From: Chloroflexota bacterium
GTDB taxonomy: Bacteria; Chloroflexota; Ktedonobacteria; Ktedonobacterales; Ktedonobacteraceae
Length of the DNA stretch: 64,000 bases
Direction of reading: 5' to 3'
Assembly (NCBI GenBank): GCA_005879655.1
Contig: VBJK01000078.1
Span: 1 to 64,000, forward strand
The notes beneath the pieces were generated by a model that was given only the letters and a program-made list of their open reading frames with translations, made no database searches and was not told the origin of the DNA. Within the stretch, counting starts at the first letter, position 1, and every line of letters begins with the position of its first letter. The position numbers and the translations under genes were made by a program. Positions 8,788 to 16,583 of the stretch are shown here, piece by piece.

Positions 8788-9477
8788 ATGAGTGAGGTTT
8801 TGCTTCCTCTTGTTCTCACCGCTCTCATGGTGGGCATCATTCTTGGTGTCCTGATCACTTTGAAAAGAAGAAGAGACCGACAAGATCCGACGGTGGTTAT
8901 CGCTCGCATACACCGCTTGAGCCAATGGGTCACAGCGTCCTCCACTGTGGATACTATCTACCCTCATGAGAGTCATAAGAAACTCTTTTTGCCCTTTAAA
9001 TGGTTTGTCAATGACAAATTACTGCTTGTCGCTCACGGAGAATTCATCGCAGGAATTAATTTGCAGAACATTACTCAAGAGGATACTGTCATCAACGGAC
9101 GCACGATCCAGATCAAGCTCCCCCAACCAGAAATGCTCACCCCTAGTGGAAGTGGACTCGATGAGGACAAGACCTATGTCTATTCCCGTTCCAGTGGGAT
9201 TTTTGCCCAAAAAAAAGATACCGAAACAGATGCAAGGAGGGCAGCATTGCAGCTTTTAAGAGAAAAGGCTGCAAAAAAAGACGTTCTCCTTGATGAAGCT
9301 ACTACGAGTGCCTCTCTTCAACTAGAAACCCTTCTCAAATCCATGGGCTTCACCCAGATCACGATTACGCTTCCAGGAGGCACATACACCTCTTGGTTAG
9401 GGAAAATAAAGACACTTCCAGATCGACAACTCACTTCCAGCACAAACAAAGCAGACCAACAAGAGCAACAGCGTTGA
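8788..9477 (+). CDS. DUF4230 family membrane-anchored protein
   Basis: Recognised as a DUF4230-type protein: one N-terminal membrane helix (L-L-P-L-V-L-T-A-L-M-V-G-I-I-L-G-V-L), then a basic stretch K-R-R-R-D-R-Q and an exported domain with the family pattern V-A-H-G-E-F-I-A-G-I-N-L followed by I-K-L-P-Q-P-E and a C-terminal amphipathic helix. Function of the family is unknown. Several starts are possible; the ATG at 8788 (229 residues) is preferred because a TATAAT at 8734-8739 places transcription start after the earlier ATG at 8674, and GGA lies close before it. The first ATG at 8779 is nearly equivalent. The gene stands alone. Confidence 0.7.
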   Translation: MSEVLLPLVLTALMVGIILGVLITLKRRRDRQDPTVVIARIHRLSQWVTASSTVDTIYPHESHKKLFLPFKWFVNDKLLLVAHGEFIAGINLQNITQEDTVINGRTIQIKLPQPEMLTPSGSGLDEDKTYVYSRSSGIFAQKKDTETDARRAALQLLREKAAKKDVLLDEATTSASLQLETLLKSMGFTQITITLPGGTYTSWLGKIKTLPDRQLTSSTNKADQQEQQR

Positions 9478-9577
9478 TAAGACCGCTTCCAGACAGACAG
9501 AGTGCTGACTTGAGAGAGCATGTTGCCGTGGGGCAAGCACAGACGATGGCATAGGAAGGGACAAAAAAAGCACAATA

Positions 9578-9608
9578 ACATGCAAAGCTTGCATGTTTAC
9601 GTTATAAT
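9578..9608 (+). promoter_or_regulatory. copA promoter with inverted-repeat operator
   Basis: ACATGCAA-AGC-TTGCATGT (9578-9596) is a perfect eight-base inverted repeat that covers the -35 region; TATAAT follows at 9603-9608. An operator at this position would let a copper-responsive regulator control copA. The sequence does not look like a C/G-tract CsoR site, so the regulator may be a different one. Confidence 0.55.
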
Positions 9609-9705
9609 ACTTTTAAGTGGTTTTAACATAGAAATCATGCTTTACAGGAAACAATAGGATAGTATCGCTAGTAATCGACTAGCTAAGAACAGCATTGATC
9701 TAAAG

Positions 9706-12174
9706 ATGATTAGCGAACAGACGCCTGAAAACCATACTGCCGCTCTTGTCTCGACAAGCCAGGCGGAGTGTCAGACGGTTCTTGCCTTGGAAGGCATGAC
9801 GTGTGCCTCTTGCGCCATGCGCATCGAAAAAGGGCTTAGGAAAATACCAGGTGTGCAAGATGTCACCGTCAACTTTGCCACCGAGCAAGCCACTGTCACC
9901 TATGCTCCGGTAGAGGCCACCATTGAGCATATGACACAGAAGGTAGACGCACTTGGTTACAAAGCCATGCTCTACGTCGCTCCTACAAGACAAAAAGCGG
10001 TAACACACGAGTCACTGGTGGATGCGCCCCTCCAAGAAGATCAGCAAGGAAAACGACAGCGTGCAGAACTTGCGCGCAAGCGTATCCTATTGATACTGAG
10101 CATCGTTCTTGCTGTGCCTGTCGTGACCCTCAACATGTTTTTTATGGACCTCTTCCCTCTGGAAAATCTGCTTCTGTTAGTGCTCACCACTCCTATCTGG
10201 GCAATCGTTGGCTGGGATTTTCATCGTGGTGCCCTCAAAACGCTGCGTCACGGCGGTACCAACATGGACACCTTGATCTCACTTGGCTCGACGGCTGCCT
10301 ACGGTATGAGCGTGGTTGCCACATTCTTTCCACATGCTTTGGGTTCTCTCACCTTCTATGATACAGCAGCCTTGATCGTCACGCTGATCTTCCTGGGCAA
10401 ATACCTGGAGGCTCGCGCGAAGGGGCAGACCAATGAGGCGATCAAGAAGTTGATGGGATTACAAGCTCGCACAGCACATGTCATACGCGACGGCAAAGAA
10501 GTGGAACTGCCAGTGGAGCAGGTACATATCGATGATGAAGTGATCGTGCGTCCCGGTGAGAGGATTCCAGTGGATGGAGTTGTCCTGTCCGGCTCCTCCT
10601 CCGTAGATGAGTCGATGATAACCGGCGAAAGTGTCCCGGTAGAGAAGGGTGTTGGCGATCCGCTCATCGGAGCAACTCTTAACCAACAGAGCCTGCTACG
10701 GATGCACGCAACGAAGGTGGGAACTGATACTATGCTGGCTAGTATCATTCGCATGGTTGAGCAAGCTCAAGGCTCCAAGGCTCCGATCCAGCGCCTTGCT
10801 GACACTATTTCAGGCATTTTTGTGCCGGTTGTGCTAGCCATTTCGGGTCTCACCTTCATTAGCTGGATAGTCATCGCCAATCTGACCACGGTAGGGGAAA
10901 CGTCAGCTGCTCATTCTGGCACTCACATGGCAATGGCCAACGACCCTTGGCTTGTGGCTATCGTGCCAGCTATAGCTGTCCTGGTTGTGGCTTGCCCTTG
11001 TGCGTTGGGTCTGGCAACGCCAACTGCGATTATGGTTGGAACGGGCAAAGGTGCTCAGCTAGGCATTCTCATCAAAGGAGGTGAGAGTCTCGAACGTATT
11101 CAAGCAGTGCGAGCCGTCTTGCTCGACAAGACTGGCACTATTACCAAAGGCAAACCTGAACTGACCGATGTGATCGCTGTTTCCAATATCTCGGAAGATA
11201 ATCTGCTGCGTCTGGTGGCGCAAGCGGAACAAGGCTCAGAACACCCACTGGCTAGCGCGATTGTGGAAGGCGCAAAGGCGCGAGGGCTTTCACTTGGCTC
11301 TATTCCACAACGCTTGACCGCACTTGCCGGACGTGGTTTAGAAGCACTCGTTAATAGCCACAGCGAACTGCTTTATTTTAGAGAATTCTCACAGAAGAAA
11401 ATACCGTCCCGTAGTAGGATCGCTCGTGTCAGGTTGGAACCATTGTATGCAGGTCAATATAGTCACCTCCTGGTTGGAACAAGGCGTCTTTTTACTGAAC
11501 GTTCCATTGCCTACACGGCAGCAGAAAGGCTTCTAGAAGCTTTGGAAAAGCAAGGCAAGACGGCGATGCTCGTTGCTGTCGATGGAGCATTAGCAGGCAT
11601 CATTGCGGTCGCGGATACCGTCAAGGTGGGTTCGGCCCAAGCGATCCAGCAGTTGCAGGCGCAAGGCATTACCGTCTGGATGATCACAGGCGATAATCAA
11701 AGGACTGCTCTGGCGATTGCCGCACAGGTTGGCATTTCCCCAAAACATGTGCTTGCTCCTGTCCTGCCAGAAGACAAAGCCAATCAGGTTAAGCACTTGC
11801 AGGAGCAAGGGCTGGTAGTAGCCTTCGCGGGCGATGGCATCAATGACGCACCTGCACTGGTGCAAGCTGATGCGGGCATTGCAATGGGAACAGGCACAGA
11901 CATTGCAATGGAAGCCTCAGACATTACCCTGGTTAAAGGAAACCTGAAAAGCGTCGCGACGGCCTTAGCTCTCTCGCGTGCAACCTTACGCACCATTCAG
12001 CAGAATCTTTTCTGGGCCTTTGCTTACAACATCATTCTTATTCCAACGGTCATACTCTCCCCGCTCGTTCCCTTCTTGAGGGAGCAGGCTCCTATCTTCG
12101 CAGCAGCAGCGATGGCTCTTTCATCAATCACCGTGTTGAGCAATTCGCTCCGGCTGCGACGCTTCCGCACCTAG
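9706..12174 (+). CDS. copA: Copper-translocating P1B-type ATPase CopA
   Basis: An 822-residue Cu+ exporter. One N-terminal HMA domain (~28-95) with the metal motif G-M-T-C-A-S-C; membrane helices from ~125; actuator T-G-E-S at ~305; C-P-C-A-L-G in the sixth helix; phosphorylation site D-K-T-G-T; nucleotide-domain S-E-H-P; hinge G-D-G-I-N-D-A-P. The C-P-C motif plus C-terminal M-A-x-S-S marks the Cu+/Ag+ subgroup. An unusual insertion of about 35 residues, rich in Arg and Ser, sits in the nucleotide-binding domain just before L-L-V-G-T-R-R-L. The stop codon TAG is the first TAG of a MITE-like element that begins at 12171. It heads the copper island and is followed by two HMA genes. Confidence 0.95.
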   Translation: MISEQTPENHTAALVSTSQAECQTVLALEGMTCASCAMRIEKGLRKIPGVQDVTVNFATEQATVTYAPVEATIEHMTQKVDALGYKAMLYVAPTRQKAVTHESLVDAPLQEDQQGKRQRAELARKRILLILSIVLAVPVVTLNMFFMDLFPLENLLLLVLTTPIWAIVGWDFHRGALKTLRHGGTNMDTLISLGSTAAYGMSVVATFFPHALGSLTFYDTAALIVTLIFLGKYLEARAKGQTNEAIKKLMGLQARTAHVIRDGKEVELPVEQVHIDDEVIVRPGERIPVDGVVLSGSSSVDESMITGESVPVEKGVGDPLIGATLNQQSLLRMHATKVGTDTMLASIIRMVEQAQGSKAPIQRLADTISGIFVPVVLAISGLTFISWIVIANLTTVGETSAAHSGTHMAMANDPWLVAIVPAIAVLVVACPCALGLATPTAIMVGTGKGAQLGILIKGGESLERIQAVRAVLLDKTGTITKGKPELTDVIAVSNISEDNLLRLVAQAEQGSEHPLASAIVEGAKARGLSLGSIPQRLTALAGRGLEALVNSHSELLYFREFSQKKIPSRSRIARVRLEPLYAGQYSHLLVGTRRLFTERSIAYTAAERLLEALEKQGKTAMLVAVDGALAGIIAVADTVKVGSAQAIQQLQAQGITVWMITGDNQRTALAIAAQVGISPKHVLAPVLPEDKANQVKHLQEQGLVVAFAGDGINDAPALVQADAGIAMGTGTDIAMEASDITLVKGNLKSVATALALSRATLRTIQQNLFWAFAYNIILIPTVILSPLVPFLREQAPIFAAAAMALSSITVLSNSLRLRRFRT

Positions 12175-12292
12175 TGCAGAAACACGAGAGCTGGTAGGGA
12201 TTGGGGGTGGCATTTGGCGAAGCCACCTTGGCGGGGTTTGGGGTGTCCCCAAATTCTCCCATTCCCCAAAGGGTTTTGGGGTTCTGCACTAG
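12171..12292 (+). mobile_element. MITE-like element, copy B, overlapping the copA stop
   Basis: CTAGTGCAGAAAC...TTCTGCACTAG, 122 bp, same internal landmarks as the copy at 4748-4870 with about nine-tenths of bases shared by eye. Flanks CGCA before and TGCG after extend the symmetry. Its first TAG is used as the stop codon of copA, so the element sits exactly at the gene's end. Confidence 0.8.
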
Positions 12293-12428
12293 TGCGTCCG
12301 TTCACGAGAGGGCATGATCAGCGGAAAAGGAAGGTGAAATATACTGCAAGACAAAGACTGATCCAGCTCTACGTCATTGCTAGAGTACATAGTATTTTTG
12401 ATGTTCTTTTAACAAAAGGAGAATTTAG

Positions 12429-12641
12429 ATGATGCAGTCAACAACACTTGTGTCTCCCGATATCTCATGTCAGCATTGTCAGCGTGCTATCGAGGGCGCA
12501 GTTGGGAAAATAGGTGGCGTTAAAAAGGTGACAGTGAATATTGCTGCTAAGGCAGTGTATGTCGAATATGATCCTCGGCTTGTTACACCAGCTAGGATTG
12601 AACAAGTGATGGATGACGTTGGCTATACAGTCACGAAATAA
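12429..12641 (+). CDS. copZ: HMA-domain copper chaperone (CopZ-like)
   Basis: Seventy residues forming one ferredoxin-like HMA fold with the metal motif I-S-C-Q-H-C (Cys at ~14 and 17) and the closing D-D-V-G-Y-T-V. Such proteins carry Cu+ to CopA. AGGAG lies seven bases before the ATG. It is the first of two HMA genes that follow copA after the MITE-like element, and a third lies behind csoR at 16300. Confidence 0.9.
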   Translation: MMQSTTLVSPDISCQHCQRAIEGAVGKIGGVKKVTVNIAAKAVYVEYDPRLVTPARIEQVMDDVGYTVTK

Positions 12642-12672
12642 GAAACACTACACAAGAAAAGGAACAATTCCA

Positions 12673-12900
12673 ATGCAAACAGAGATTACCGTTACACTTT
12701 CTCGTCTGAACTGCAATGGCTGTGTGCGTAATGTGACCAAGGCCCTGCAAACCTTGCCAGAACTTGAAATCATCCAGACGGACATTGCCACAAAGACGGT
12801 TCACTTACGCTATGCTGAGGATCAGGTCTCCCTGGAGCAGATCAAAAAGGTCCTGCTTGAGGCCAACTATCCTGTTGTCGCGCAACAACCTGTCTCTTAG
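12673..12900 (+). CDS. HMA-domain metal-binding protein with CNGC motif
   Basis: Seventy-five residues from the ATG at 12673 (AAAGGAA upstream; a longer frame would overlap the preceding gene). The HMA fold is clear: T-L-S-R-L-N-C-N-G-C for metal, V-H-L-R-Y central strand and L-L-E-A-N-Y-P-V at the end. The metal loop C-N-G-C and the preceding R-L-N are less typical than the C-Q-H-C of the neighbour, so binding preference may differ. It lies 31 bases behind the copZ-like gene, probably in one transcript ending at the hairpin 12948-12992. Confidence 0.82.
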   Translation: MQTEITVTLSRLNCNGCVRNVTKALQTLPELEIIQTDIATKTVHLRYAEDQVSLEQIKKVLLEANYPVVAQQPVS

Positions 12901-12947
12901 GACCAATACAGGAAAGCACAGCAACGGGAGTGCGAGAGAGGAGAGGT

Positions 12948-12992
12948 CTATCTCTCACCGGATTGAGCGTTCTCTGATCTGGTGAGAGATAG
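12948..12992 (+). terminator. Hairpin after the HMA gene pair
   Basis: CTATCTCTCACC (12948-12959) pairs with GGTGAGAGATAG (12981-12992); GAT/ATC extend the stem. There is no strong T tract. Confidence 0.6.
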
Positions 12993-13073
12993 CCATGCGT
13001 TGGTCTTCAGATCAACGGTTTCTCGTCATACCACAAAATCGTGGGCATGACCTGCTCTGACAAAGTATCTGAG

Positions 13074-13283
13074 CTAGCCGCAGGTACACGGATTACATGT
13101 GCAAGGATTGCAAGAACATCCTGCGTGCGCGTGAGAGATCTCTTCTTTGATCTCTTCTTTGGCAGAAGGCATGCTGTTGCCGCAGGTACACGGATTACAT
13201 GTGCAGGGATTGCAAGAACATCCTGCGTGTGCGTGAGAGATCTCTTCTTCGACAGAGTGATGTGATTGAACTGCTGGAGTCAT
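13074..13283 (-). CDS. Duplicated Cys-rich metallothionein-like peptide
   Basis: Sixty-nine residues starting MTPAVQSHHSVEEE. It consists of two nearly identical 34-residue units, each with E-E-I-S-H-A-H-A-G followed by the cysteine cluster C-S-C-N-P-C-T-C-N-P-C-T-C-G. That gives 12 Cys and six His, with C-x-C and C-x-x-C spacing as in bacterial metallothioneins. It should bind several Cu+ (or Zn2+) ions in the cytoplasm; no signal peptide is present. It does not match a named metallothionein family that I recognise. GGAGG lies ten bases before this ATG; the in-frame ATG three codons earlier sits almost on top of the ribosome site. It lies downstream of the DUF2182 gene on the same strand within the copper island. 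Confidence 0.75.
   Translation of the reverse strand: MTPAVQSHHSVEEEISHAHAGCSCNPCTCNPCTCGNSMPSAKEEIKEEISHAHAGCSCNPCTCNPCTCG
13078..13253. repeat. 102-bp-period tandem duplication inside the metallothionein-like gene
   Basis: About 74 bases starting CCGCAGGTACACGGATTACA at 13078 recur from 13180 with only about three differences. The nucleotide identity is higher than protein conservation would need, so the duplication is recent. The period of 102 bases keeps the reading frame (34 codons). Confidence 0.85.
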
Positions 13284-13382
13284 ATGGATCATTCCTCCTG
13301 TGTGAGATACACGTATGCAAAAGGGTCGGGAAGCAAGATACGAAAAGCACTACAAGGACAACTTGAGAGAGAGCACTCTTTA

Positions 13383-14168
13383 CTATTGTACATACAACCC
13401 TGAAAGTAGTGCAGGATTGATGAACGAGAGCACCCCATAAGCAACGAGTGCCATCCCGATTAGAGGATTGAGGCGCGAAGCATCGTGCCAGACTTTCTCT
13501 ATGAAGATGACAAGCGTAATAAGCACCATCCAAGGCAGATTCATTAAACCAACTGCGAGTAAGACGATCATCAGGTTGCCACAACATCCTAGACAAGAAA
13601 AACTATGCTCTATTCCCACTTTCAGATCCAAGAAGGGAGAGCGAGCAGATACATCCTGAGCTACACAGCAAACGTCGCAACCCAAGGAAGGATTACAATG
13701 TGTCAGGAAACGCCTTTGCAGAGGTGTTATCTGATAGATACCAGCTAAGATGAAAACGATGATACCCAGACCGATACCCTGCAAGGGTGCATGAAGCATC
13801 AGGTAGTTGCTTAACAAAGCAAGGAAAAAGATAGGAATGCCGAAACAACACCACACGAGCAGATACCCAAGCAGAAACAGCAAGAGCCGCAGACTGATGA
13901 TGAGAAAAGAGAAGGATTGCTGCCGTAGGTATTCATAGCGTACCGAGACCATGGGAGCCAGTGCAGGAAGCATCATTGCTGCCATCATAATCGTCCAAAA
14001 GAGCAGAAACGGACCCAACGGCAGACCCATCGTTCCATACATCGGCAGAAAGTGCATCGCAAATAATTGCTGATAGGTGAGTACCCAGGCAAGCCCTGCC
14101 AAGAGAAAGGTGAGAAGCCAAGCAAATGGATAGCTTGCAGCTTGAGGAAGTTTGATGACTCTTGACAT
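13383..14168 (-). CDS. DUF2182 family metal-binding membrane protein
   Basis: A 261-residue protein with about seven membrane helices. Family landmarks: M-M-A-A-M-M-L-P-A in the second helix, T-H-C-N-P before the central loop, G-I-E-H-S-F-S-C-L-G-C-C followed by L-M, and G-L-M-N-L-P-W-M. DUF2182 proteins are predicted metal-binding membrane proteins of unknown biochemical role. The Cys/His pairs near the membrane and the position between metallothionein-like and cupredoxin genes point to copper handling (inference). It is transcribed toward the metallothionein-like gene. Confidence 0.85.
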   Translation of the reverse strand: MSRVIKLPQAASYPFAWLLTFLLAGLAWVLTYQQLFAMHFLPMYGTMGLPLGPFLLFWTIMMAAMMLPALAPMVSVRYEYLRQQSFSFLIISLRLLLFLLGYLLVWCCFGIPIFFLALLSNYLMLHAPLQGIGLGIIVFILAGIYQITPLQRRFLTHCNPSLGCDVCCVAQDVSARSPFLDLKVGIEHSFSCLGCCGNLMIVLLAVGLMNLPWMVLITLVIFIEKVWHDASRLNPLIGMALVAYGVLSFINPALLSGLYVQ

Positions 14169-14542
14169 ATTAGAAGATTACTCTCCTTCCTCGCAATATT
14201 GGTTGGGAAGATGCTAAGAAATATTATGTTCTTGAATAGTCAAGACATGAAGACGCGTACATATCTTCTCATTTAAGAGTACACCGACAAATGGTACATT
14301 GTCAAGTGTATAGGGTAGCTATAAACCGATAAGATAACTGAGAGGAATCTAACAGGACCACAGCCATCATATGCTTGACAAGAATATCCCAACAGAGAGG
14401 CTGGCTTACATACTCTCTCATTGCCCTATCGAAAACATTTTGCTATAGTAATGGTGACACTTTCCCATGGATAGTTCTTATCTATCTCTCCCATCCAATG
14501 GGAAGAATTTAATCTCACACATGCGGGTTGAAAGGAAGACTC
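14169..14542. other. Divergent intergenic region, DUF2182 / cupredoxin
   Basis: About 370 bases between the divergent DUF2182 and cupredoxin genes. It must hold both promoters but I see no clear operator repeat in it. Confidence 0.4.
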
Positions 14543-14929
14543 ATGTATAAAAAAGTGCTATTTGGAATGATCGGCTTAGCACTCTTGTCCATTGTACTAG
14601 TAGCTTGTACCATCAAAGATACATCTGTGATCTCATCAGGTCCAGTGGTGAAAATGGGGAGTTCCACTTTTATCACGACAACCATCACTATCAAAAAAGG
14701 CGATAGTATCAATCTCGTTGATACAACGTCATCACCCCACGTTATCGCCAATGGTATTTGGGATGGCTCTGCCGCCAAACCAGGAGCAGAGCCGGGTGCA
14801 CCAAAAGTGAATAATCTCAATTTCAGTGGCAATGATTCTAAATCCATTGGTCCGTTCACTACAGCAGGCTCATTTAAACTGTACTGTACTATCCACCCAG
14901 GCATGAATCTCGTCGTGACTGTAGCATAG
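14543..14929 (+). CDS. Cupredoxin-domain lipoprotein (plastocyanin-like)
   Basis: A 128-residue exported protein. The signal peptide ends in the lipobox I-V-L-V-A-C, so it is anchored to the outer face of the membrane. The remainder is a cupredoxin beta-barrel with the type-1 copper ligands S-P-H-V and Y-C-T-I-H-P-G-M (His, Cys, His, Met in the right order and spacing). It could bind extracytoplasmic copper or carry electrons; its neighbours favour copper handling. The start at 14543 has AAGGAAG five bases upstream; an ATG-like start 15 bases earlier lacks that. Confidence 0.85.
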   Translation: MYKKVLFGMIGLALLSIVLVACTIKDTSVISSGPVVKMGSSTFITTTITIKKGDSINLVDTTSSPHVIANGIWDGSAAKPGAEPGAPKVNNLNFSGNDSKSIGPFTTAGSFKLYCTIHPGMNLVVTVA

Positions 14930-15012
14930 CCCAACCTATTTACCTCTACAAAGCGACAAGAAGAGTAATAGAGAGCAGAAGAGAGTAGCAGGGCCACTAC
15001 AAGGGATTTGCC

Positions 15013-15114
15013 ATGCACGCCCTGATCGCCTTGCCTCTCGCCCTCTCTTTATTTATCGGCTTCTCTTTAATTTACAAGAATAAGGTGCCCACCCAAGATA
15101 TAGTACTTTCGTAG
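15013..15114 (+). CDS. Possible 33-residue membrane peptide
   Basis: A short frame beginning M-H-A-L-I-A-L-P-L-A-L-S-L-F-I-G-F with AAGGGA eight bases before the ATG. It encodes one membrane helix and a short polar tail. It lies between two lipoprotein genes. It is too short for family recognition and may be chance. Confidence 0.3.
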   Translation: MHALIALPLALSLFIGFSLIYKNKVPTQDIVLS

Positions 15115-15211
15115 CAGGTACAACACAAAGCGCATTATGCTGAACGTTTACTATGTTATACTCGCAAACAGGGTACTTGACGAAAAGATGAAAATAGGTG
15201 ATACAAGTTTT

Positions 15212-15835
15212 ATGAAATCGCGTCTATGGAACCGCTGCAAAGCAGGCCCGGTATTTTCGCTGTATTTGAAGTGTGGAGCCGTTTTTTCTCTTCTTCTCAT
15301 GAGCATACTCGTTGTGGCCTGTGGAGATACGACGACAACAACTTCACCTCTCTCTAGTAGTGGTCCCGCGCCGACGGTGACTATCCAAATGAACAGTAAC
15401 ACATCGGTACCAACGCTCCCAGATTTCTGGTGCGGGGCATGGGCACCTCAAACGACTCCCGCGTTCAACCAGCACGGGAATACACTTGTCACGATCAACG
15501 CCAAGTTTGTGCAAAATACTAATGGTAATCCACAAGGCGTGGGAGACGCAACTGCGACAGCAACCATCTGGTGGAGCCCCAATGTATCAGAAACACAACA
15601 GGCAACCACAACAGGTGATGGCTTGGCAGTCTTCTTTTTCTCAGCCAAGGGGAAAGATATGGCCGTCAATCATAATTCCATTGTGACGGTGCAGTTTACT
15701 AAGCCCGGTGTTAAGACCTGTACTGTAGACCAAGAGCGCGCAGCATTCTTTACGCTGATCCCCGCCACTTCACCAAGCGCCACTCCGTGCGCACACAAAA
15801 AACACAATAATGGACAATGCAAGAACGGCGGCTAA
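15212..15835 (+). CDS. Secreted lipoprotein of unknown function
   Basis: About 207 residues from the ATG at 15212 (AGGTGA nine bases upstream). The basic N-terminus and hydrophobic core V-F-S-L-L-L-M-S-I-L-V-V-A-C form a lipoprotein signal. A Thr/Ser-rich linker follows, then a beta-rich domain with W-C-G-A-W and paired Trp, and a C-terminal tail P-C-A-H-K-K-H-N-N-G-Q-C that is rich in Cys, His and Lys. I do not recognise the family. The tail could bind metal, and the gene lies inside the copper island, but a copper role is only an inference. Longer upstream starts to 15137 lack a ribosome site. Confidence 0.65.
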   Translation: MKSRLWNRCKAGPVFSLYLKCGAVFSLLLMSILVVACGDTTTTTSPLSSSGPAPTVTIQMNSNTSVPTLPDFWCGAWAPQTTPAFNQHGNTLVTINAKFVQNTNGNPQGVGDATATATIWWSPNVSETQQATTTGDGLAVFFFSAKGKDMAVNHNSIVTVQFTKPGVKTCTVDQERAAFFTLIPATSPSATPCAHKKHNNGQCKNGG

Positions 15836-15840
15836 ACCAG

Positions 15841-15869
15841 AGTTGGGAGGCTGAGGCAGCTTCTCAACT
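15841..15869 (+). terminator. Hairpin after the lipoprotein gene
   Basis: AGTTGGGAGGCTG / CAGCTTCTCAACT with a three-base loop, six bases after the stop; short T content only. Confidence 0.55.
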
Positions 15870-15904
15870 TGCGATCTCACTTGTCACCATGCTATACTTT
15901 TCCC

Positions 15905-15925
15905 ATACCCTGTGGATAGGGGTAG
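15905..15925 (+). promoter_or_regulatory. csoR: CsoR-type operator before csoR
   Basis: TACCC (15906-15910) and GGGGTA (15919-15924) face each other across eight bases, just upstream of the csoR ribosome site. Inverted TACCC/GGGTA tracts are the established hallmark of CsoR operators, although the usual spacing is shorter. It suggests csoR-copZ autoregulation. Confidence 0.5.
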
Positions 15926-15940
15926 AGAAGGGAGAAGGCA

Positions 15941-16207
15941 ATGCGTGCAGAAAAGCCAGAGGTTGTCAAACGCTTAAATTACATTGAGGGGCATCTCAAA
16001 GGCGTCCGCAAGATGGTTGAGGAAGATCAGTACTGTGTAGATATTCTTCGTCAGACCTACGCGATCCGCAAGGCCATCGAGAAACTCGAAGCCATCATCC
16101 TGGAAAACCATCTCCATATGTGCGTTCCCGAAGGCATCCAGAGTGGCAAGGCCGATGCTGTCATTGAGGAACTGGTACAACTGTACAATCTGGCGGGAAA
16201 CCGCTAA
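15941..16207 (+). CDS. csoR: CsoR family copper-sensing repressor
   Basis: Eighty-eight residues of the all-helical DUF156/CsoR family. The Cu+ ligands are all present in the C-H-C arrangement: Y-C-V-D-I-L (Cys ~27) and N-H-L-H-M-C (His ~52, Cys ~56). The R-L-N-Y-I-E-G-H-L-K-G segment near the start is the DNA-contact region. In the apo form it represses copper export genes and Cu+ releases it. A CsoR-like inverted repeat lies directly upstream. It shares a transcript with the HMA chaperone 92 bases downstream. Confidence 0.92.
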   Translation: MRAEKPEVVKRLNYIEGHLKGVRKMVEEDQYCVDILRQTYAIRKAIEKLEAIILENHLHMCVPEGIQSGKADAVIEELVQLYNLAGNR

Positions 16208-16299
16208 GCAGATCTGACCCAAGCAAGAATGTCCATGGAAGACACTATCAGCGGTCATTCGACTTCTTCCTGGACGTTTTACTATATAGGAGGCATATA

Positions 16300-16521
16300 A
16301 TGGCAACAACAGCAACAGATGTGACGCTCTCGGTTCCAGACATGAGCTGTCAGCATTGTGTGAATACCATCGACGCTACCCTCAAGCAACTCCCCGGTGT
16401 AGAATTCGTTGCGATAGATCTCTCGCACAAGACTGTCCACTTACGCTACAATGCGAGCCAACTGTCCTTGGAAAAAGTTGAAGCTGCGCTTGACGACGCT
16501 GGCTATACGGTTGCACAATAG
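16300..16521 (+). CDS. copZ: HMA copper chaperone CopZ, in operon with csoR
   Basis: Seventy-three residues with the metal motif M-S-C-Q-H-C (Cys ~17 and 20), V-H-L-R-Y and the closing D-D-A-G-Y-T-V. TAGGAGG lies eight bases before the ATG. It is the third HMA-only protein of the window and shares the C-Q-H-C motif with the copy at 12429. Cu+ delivery to CopA, or to CsoR, is the expected role. Its last codon and stop lie inside the 68-base hairpin shared with the convergent egtD gene. Confidence 0.92.
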   Translation: MATTATDVTLSVPDMSCQHCVNTIDATLKQLPGVEFVAIDLSHKTVHLRYNASQLSLEKVEAALDDAGYTVAQ

Positions 16522-16583
16522 CGCTTAGTAAAGTAGAGCTTGATGAGAGAATTCATCAAGCTCTACTTTACTAAGCGCTATTG
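16516..16583. terminator. Perfect 31-bp hairpin shared by convergent copZ and egtD ends
   Basis: The 31-base arm 16516-16546 is exactly complementary to 16553-16583, with a six-base loop. Both genes end in CAA-TAG inside the arms, so the same palindrome supplies the last codon and stop to both. It can act as a bidirectional terminator. Confidence 0.85.

Noticed and set aside
12214..12432. 72-codon frame starting in MITE copy B
   Set aside because: Begins within the repeat and runs into the control region of the HMA gene; no family resemblance.
13195..13596. 133-codon minus-strand frame overlapping the DUF2182 and metallothionein-like genes
   Set aside because: Shadow of two better supported genes in another frame.
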